Made by a program: the position numbers and the translations under genes
Notes under the pieces: model-generated
Told to the model about the DNA's origin: nothing
What the model saw: only the letters and a program-made list of their open reading frames with translations
The model's database searches: none
Origin: a virus
Length of the DNA stretch: 32,487 bases
IMG/VR virus record: IMGVR_UViG_3300006641_000097
Coordinates: 1-32,487 of that record
Reading direction: 5' to 3' (one strand)
In this document: piece by piece, positions 29,290-32,487 of the stretch
Position numbering within the stretch: position 1 is the stretch's first letter
Layout of the letters: every line of letters starts with the position of its first letter

Positions 29290-31472
29290 CAGCCGACCCA
29301 GCCGACACGACAGGCGGCGATCCGCTCGCCGCCGCCCTCCACTACGCCTCGCTCGGCTGGCGGGTTGTCCCCATCAAGCCGGGGATGAAGCGCCCACCGA
29401 TGGAGTCGTGGCAGCACGCCGCCACCACCGACGAGAAGGTGATCCGTAACTGGTTCCGCGGCCTCTACCGGGGCCACGGCGTCGGCATCGCCACGGGCGA
29501 GGCGTCGGGCATCTTCGTGCTCGACGTCGACGTCTCCGACGGCAAAGCCGGCGACGAGACGCTGGCCGACCTGGAGGCGGAGCACGGCCCGCTGCCCGAC
29601 ACCGTGCGGGCGATCACCGGCACCGGTGGGCGACACATCATCTTCCTCCTGCCGCCCGGCCGCACGATCCGCAACAACGCATCGACACGCCTCGGCCCCG
29701 GCCTCGACATCAGAGGCAACGGCGGGCAGATCGTCGCCGCCCCGACCGTGCATCCCAACGGGCGGCCGTACTGCTGGGAGATCGACCACGCCCCCGGCGA
29801 CATCGCCGTGGCGATGGCCCCCGACTGGCTGCTCGACCTCCTCGACCCACCGGCGCCCGCTGCGCCCCCGCCCGCACCCACCCGCCTCGGCACCATCCTC
29901 AACTCCGACTCGATCATGGAGCGGATCAACGCTGACCACGACTGGCACCAGCTGCTCTACGCCGACGGCTGGAGCCGACACTCCGTCGACGCCCGCAACG
30001 GCGACACCCACTGGACGCGCCCCGGCAAGGATGTGCGCGACGGGGCGTCGGCCGTGCTGCACGAACCAGACGGGCCGCTCGTCGTGTTCTCCACCGACGC
30101 CTCGCTGGCTGCGCTCCACCGGCCCGAGCTGGCGATGCGAACAGGCGACGGGTTCAGCATGTCCAAGTTCGCCTACCTCGCCGCCACCCGCCACAACGGC
30201 GACCAGTCGGCCTGTGCAAGCGCCTACAGGACGGCGCTGAACGCCTCTCAGACGCTCGCTGTGACCGCTCAGGGCGGACAGGTGGCCTACGCCGCCCTGA
30301 CGGGCGCTGAGGCGCCTGTCGACGGCCTACTGATCGACTGGCAGACGTTCTGGGCCCGTGACCATTCGGCGAGCGAGTGGCTGATCGACCCGGTGCTCGC
30401 CGAGGGCCGCTCACACTCCATCTACGCCCCGGCGGGGACCGGCAAGTCGCTGCTCGCCCTGTGGCTCGCCGTCCGCATCGCCACCGGCAAGCAGGCGCTC
30501 GACACGACGCCCGCTGCGCCCCGACACGTCCTCTACCTCGACTATGAAATGACCGAGAGCGACCTGTACGAACGCCTCGACGCAATGGGCTACGGGCCCG
30601 ACACCGACCTCTCACGGCTCCACTACGCCCTCCTGCCGATGCTGCCACCGCTGGACACGGCTGAAGGTGGCCGCACCCTCGAGGCGCTGGCCGCACGGGT
30701 TGGCGCCGACGTCGTGGTCGTCGACACGTTCGGCCGTGCCGTCGAGGGCGACGAGAACGATGCCGACACGACGCGAGGCTTCTTCCGCCACACGGGGATG
30801 GTGCTCAAGGCGTCCGGTCGCACCGTCCTGCGCACCGATCACGCCGGCAAGGACCCGACGAAGGGGCAGCGGGGGAGCTCGGCAAAGAATGATGACGTGG
30901 ACGTCGTCTGGTCCATGACCGTCGTCGAGGGCGGCTACTCGCTGACCGCCAAGAAGCGACGGGCGGGCTGGATTCCCGAACAGGTGAACCTGACCAAGAT
31001 GGACGACCCCGAGCTCGGGTTCAGGATCACCGGCCTGCCCGCCATCCCAGCCGGCACACGGGAGACGATCCAGCTGCTCGACTCGCTCGACGTGCCCGTC
31101 GACGTGACGTCACGACGAGCGGCAGAGATGGTCAAGGACGCCGGGCACAAGGTGCGCCGAACCATCCTGCTGGCCGCCCTGAAGGCCCGTCGGCAGGCGC
31201 TAACGCCTGTGGATAACCCGGTCCAGATGAGGCCGAAAGTGGTTCCCGATCGGCGGGAACCACTCGGGAACCAGGGGGGTGGGAACCACCTCGGGAACCA
31301 CTCTGACCAAATCTGCATTTCACCTGGTCAGGACGCTGGGAACCACTCGGGAACCACCGGGAACCACCTTCACGCCGACTGGTTCCCGGTTTCCGTACCC
31401 CTAGGTACGGAACCGGAACCGCTGGTGGTTCCGGAATCAGCAGAGATTGACAATGATCCCTGGGCGTTCTGA
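29286..31472 (+). CDS. PrimPol-helicase replication protein
   Basis: 728 residues. The N-terminal bifunctional primase/polymerase has ALHYASLGWRVVPIKPGMKRP, VLDVDVSD (Asp80, Asp82) and GTGGRHIIF (His117). A linker with an R/H-rich region (LYADGWSRHSVDARNGDTHW) leads to the C-terminal RepA/DnaB-like ATPase: SIYAPAGTGKSLLALW (Walker A, about 380-388), LYLDYEMTE, DVVVVDTFGR (Walker B, about 473-480) and GQRGSSAKNDDVDVVW (sensor region). It primes and unwinds phage DNA at its own origin; no separate DNA polymerase is visible, so host polymerase is used. The last about 75 residues are encoded by the iteron cluster and are low-complexity. Confidence 0.93.
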   Translation: MTADPADTTGGDPLAAALHYASLGWRVVPIKPGMKRPPMESWQHAATTDEKVIRNWFRGLYRGHGVGIATGEASGIFVLDVDVSDGKAGDETLADLEAEHGPLPDTVRAITGTGGRHIIFLLPPGRTIRNNASTRLGPGLDIRGNGGQIVAAPTVHPNGRPYCWEIDHAPGDIAVAMAPDWLLDLLDPPAPAAPPPAPTRLGTILNSDSIMERINADHDWHQLLYADGWSRHSVDARNGDTHWTRPGKDVRDGASAVLHEPDGPLVVFSTDASLAALHRPELAMRTGDGFSMSKFAYLAATRHNGDQSACASAYRTALNASQTLAVTAQGGQVAYAALTGAEAPVDGLLIDWQTFWARDHSASEWLIDPVLAEGRSHSIYAPAGTGKSLLALWLAVRIATGKQALDTTPAAPRHVLYLDYEMTESDLYERLDAMGYGPDTDLSRLHYALLPMLPPLDTAEGGRTLEALAARVGADVVVVDTFGRAVEGDENDADTTRGFFRHTGMVLKASGRTVLRTDHAGKDPTKGQRGSSAKNDDVDVVWSMTVVEGGYSLTAKKRRAGWIPEQVNLTKMDDPELGFRITGLPAIPAGTRETIQLLDSLDVPVDVTSRRAAEMVKDAGHKVRRTILLAALKARRQALTPVDNPVQMRPKVVPDRREPLGNQGGGNHLGNHSDQICISPGQDAGNHSGTTGNHLHADWFPVSVPLGTEPEPLVVPESAEIDNDPWAF
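31239..31433 (+). repeat. iteron-like cluster inside the replication gene, candidate origin
   Basis: Seven direct GGGAACCA copies begin at 31255, 31266, 31281, 31293, 31338, 31349 and 31359, mostly 10-15 bp apart (near one helical turn). Reversed copies lie at 31241 and 31381, partial ones at 31409, 31415 and 31427. The first pair forms an 11-bp perfect inverted repeat (AGTGGTTCCCG 31238-31248 / CGGGAACCACT 31254-31264). Between the groups lies the least GC-rich stretch, flanked by CTGACCA (31303-31309) and TGGTCAG (31325-31331). Lambda carries its origin iterons inside gene O in a similar way. Confidence 0.7.
31391..31412 (+). repeat. 9-bp perfect hairpin at end of iteron cluster
   Basis: TTCCGTACC (31391-31399), loop CCTA, GGTACGGAA (31404-31412). 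With bulges it extends outwards over GGTTCCCGG and CCGGAACC to cover about 31381-31420. It may be a single-strand priming or binding structure of the origin, or terminate replication protein mRNA. Confidence 0.55.
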
Positions 31473-31524
31473 GCCGATGACGAACCGCCCGCCGACCCAC
31501 TCGACCCGACTGAAGGGACAACCA

Positions 31525-31989
31525 GTGAACCGATCCGACCTCGACCGCCTCGTCGCCTCGGCGTCCGCACTCCGCCCCGCCGCCCTCACCGCCCTACGCA
31601 CCATTGCCGCCCTCGAACGCGACGTCGACGGCTGGCCGCCACGAGGCGAGCAGTCGGGCGGGCGGGGCGGCGGTGACAGCTCACCCGTCGAGCGGGCCGT
31701 GCTCGGTGGCGGGCACTCGCCGCTCACGCTCGCCCGCGACCGCCAGAGGCTCGCTGAGGGCGTCAGGGACGCCGTCGACCGCCTCGACCACCTGCTGCGC
31801 CTGGCGGGCCGCTACGGGGCTCCTGTGGCCTCCTCGTCGGCGCTGCGCTGCACGGGCGGCGACGGCACCCCCGGCGCCCTCGACTGGGGCGACCCCACCT
31901 GCACCAACATCGCCGAGCCAGGCCGCACCACCGGCCTCTGCCACGCCTGCCGACTCCGGCGCGACCGCTGGCAGCGGCAAAGCGCATGA
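31525..31989 (+). CDS. helical protein with C-terminal Cys motif, unknown
   Basis: 154 residues from GTG 31525, with GAAGGGA 7 nt upstream; ATG 31477 is in frame but has no binding site. RSDLDRLVASASALRPAALT, ALRTIAALERDVDG and RLAEGVRDAVDRLDHLLRLA are helices; the end has SALRCTGGDGTPGALDW, then DPTCTNIAEPGRTTGLCHAC, a four-Cys zinc-binding arrangement similar to other actinophage proteins near replication genes. Role unknown. Confidence 0.65.
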   Translation: MNRSDLDRLVASASALRPAALTALRTIAALERDVDGWPPRGEQSGGRGGGDSSPVERAVLGGGHSPLTLARDRQRLAEGVRDAVDRLDHLLRLAGRYGAPVASSSALRCTGGDGTPGALDWGDPTCTNIAEPGRTTGLCHACRLRRDRWQRQSA

Positions 31990-31993
31990 GCCG

Positions 31994-32110
31994 ATGAGCC
32001 GCACCTGGGTATCCACCACAAACGCCACAACCCCTGCTACCGTCCAGGTAGTTGAGCCGTCGTGTCCACCCGGACCGGCGGCTCCTGCGCGTCAGGCTCC
32101 CCTCCGATGA
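31994..32110 (+). CDS. possible 38-residue ORF coupled to HNH gene (weak)
   Basis: ATG 31994 to TGA 32110, overlapping the HNH ATG by 4 nt. The product is Thr/Pro/Ala-rich (MSRTWVSTTNATTPATVQVV...) and has no ribosome binding site. The overlap is the only argument for it. Hairpins within it suggest that the stretch may be untranslated leader. Confidence 0.22.
   Translation: MSRTWVSTTNATTPATVQVVEPSCPPGPAAPARQAPLR
32054..32084 (+). promoter_or_regulatory. two-step hairpin upstream of HNH gene
   Basis: GAGCCG (32054-32059) pairs with CGGCTC (32079-32084), and inside it GTCC (32064-32067) pairs with GGAC (32072-32075). A smaller CTACC/GGTAG hairpin lies just before (32037-32051). Together they cover much of the 117-nt gap before the HNH gene and may form a terminator or a structured leader. 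Confidence 0.4.
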
Positions 32111-32388
32111 CCGACCGCAACCTCACACCCAACCAACGCCGAGGGCGCAAAGGCCGACCCTGGCAACGCACCCGCCAGCTCATCCTCGCCCGAGACGGCT
32201 ACCGCTGCCAGATCCGCGGACCACGCTGCACCGGCACCGCAACCACCGTCGACCACATCATCCCCCTCGAGATCGACGACACCCGAGCACTCGACCCCAC
32301 CAACCTCCGAGCAGCCTGCGGCCCCTGCAACTACGGCCACTGGGGACACAACACCACCCGCCAACCCTCCCGGCGATGGCTCCCATGA
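32107..32388 (+). CDS. HNH endonuclease
   Basis: 93 residues from ATG 32107 (GTG 32062 would add 15 residues). RTRQLILARDGYRCQIRGPR, CTGTATTVDHIIPL, then NLRAACGPCNYGHWG: the Cys pairs, the DH of the catalytic HNH core and the Asn are all present. HNH nucleases encoded beside terminase genes work with TerS/TerL in cos cleavage and packaging in HK97-like phages. If the ends of this sequence are joined, it lies about 140 nt before terS. Confidence 0.9.
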   Translation: MTDRNLTPNQRRGRKGRPWQRTRQLILARDGYRCQIRGPRCTGTATTVDHIIPLEIDDTRALDPTNLRAACGPCNYGHWGHNTTRQPSRRWLP

Positions 32389-32487
32389 ATGCCCCATGCA
32401 TGAACATGCAGCCACTCGGAACTCGCCCCCTGTTCCGCCCCCAACAACCACCACCGATTTCTTCTCTGACCAGGGACGATGCTGGAC
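32389..32487. other. non-coding right end, probable cos/packaging region
   Basis: 99 nt without a gene between the HNH stop and the window end. It contains the palindrome TGCATG-AA-CATGCA (32397-32410), and the 11-mer TGCATGAACAT (32397-32407) reappears inverted at 26-36. C-rich and T-rich stretches follow. In HK97-type cos phages the cohesive end site lies between the HNH and terS genes, which is where this stretch would be after circularisation. The exact cut cannot be read. Confidence 0.4.

Noticed and set aside
31238-31433. CRISPR array
   Set aside because: The GGGAACCA repeats are too short, too close and on both strands, with no spacers of uniform size and no cas genes; the Cas4-like nuclease is a phage recombination-type enzyme.

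Overview
The window reads as an essentially complete genome of a temperate, long-tailed (siphovirus-like) phage of a high-GC actinobacterium. Genes are packed with 1-4 nt ATGA/GTGA/TGATG overlaps and GTG starts are frequent. A WhiB-family regulator is present (a family confined to Actinobacteria and their phages), and one exported protein has a long poly-threonine linker of a kind often seen in Acidimicrobiia and relatives. The exact host is inference.

Layout. (1) 39-9922, rightward: terminase subunits, a small membrane protein, portal, HK97-type prohead protease, major capsid protein, a two-gene glycosyltransferase / polytopic membrane cassette, head-tail connectors, tail tube and an HK97 gp10-like protein. 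(2) 9927-17309: tape measure, two tail-tip proteins, a lysis cassette (Zn peptidase endolysin, coiled-coil membrane protein, r1t-like holin), a spike-base-like protein and a fibre-like protein. (3) 17310-17661: terminator-like hairpins, an attP-like segment containing the 3' end of a tRNA or tmRNA, and repeats that look like integrase arm sites. (4) Tyrosine integrase, followed by a leftward six-gene lysogeny operon: XRE repressor, DUF6941-like protein, DUF4258/DUF2283 pair, ImmA-like protease and a membrane protein. (5) From a divergent control region, a long rightward early operon (21194-29289): Cro-like protein, orphan DNA methyltransferase, excisionase-like protein, two micro membrane proteins, DUF1643, an exported lysozyme-like protein, a pentapeptide-repeat protein, Cas4/RecB-like nuclease, SSB-like protein, WhiB and an Hjc-like resolvase. 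(6) A PrimPol-helicase replication protein whose 3' end carries an iteron-like cluster, then a Cys-rich protein and an HNH endonuclease.

attP sits inside a continuous phage gene order, with structural genes on one side and integrase on the other. The sequence is therefore the unintegrated form (virion or excised circle) rather than a prophage in a chromosome. Joining the right end (HNH) to the left end (TerS) gives the usual HNH-TerS-TerL order, so the packaging site probably lies in the outermost roughly 100 bp of the window.

Most noteworthy: the iteron/inverted-repeat cluster inside the replication gene (31239-31433, a lambda-O-like ori arrangement); the glycosyltransferase plus GT-C-like membrane gene between capsid and connector genes; a tRNA-like acceptor/T-arm structure in the whiB leader; an exported muralytic-like protein in the early operon; a candidate leaderless cro promoter with repeated TTGACMACGT sites; and the apparent absence of the usual frameshifted tail assembly chaperones. 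All functional calls come from reading the sequence by eye; no database search was run.
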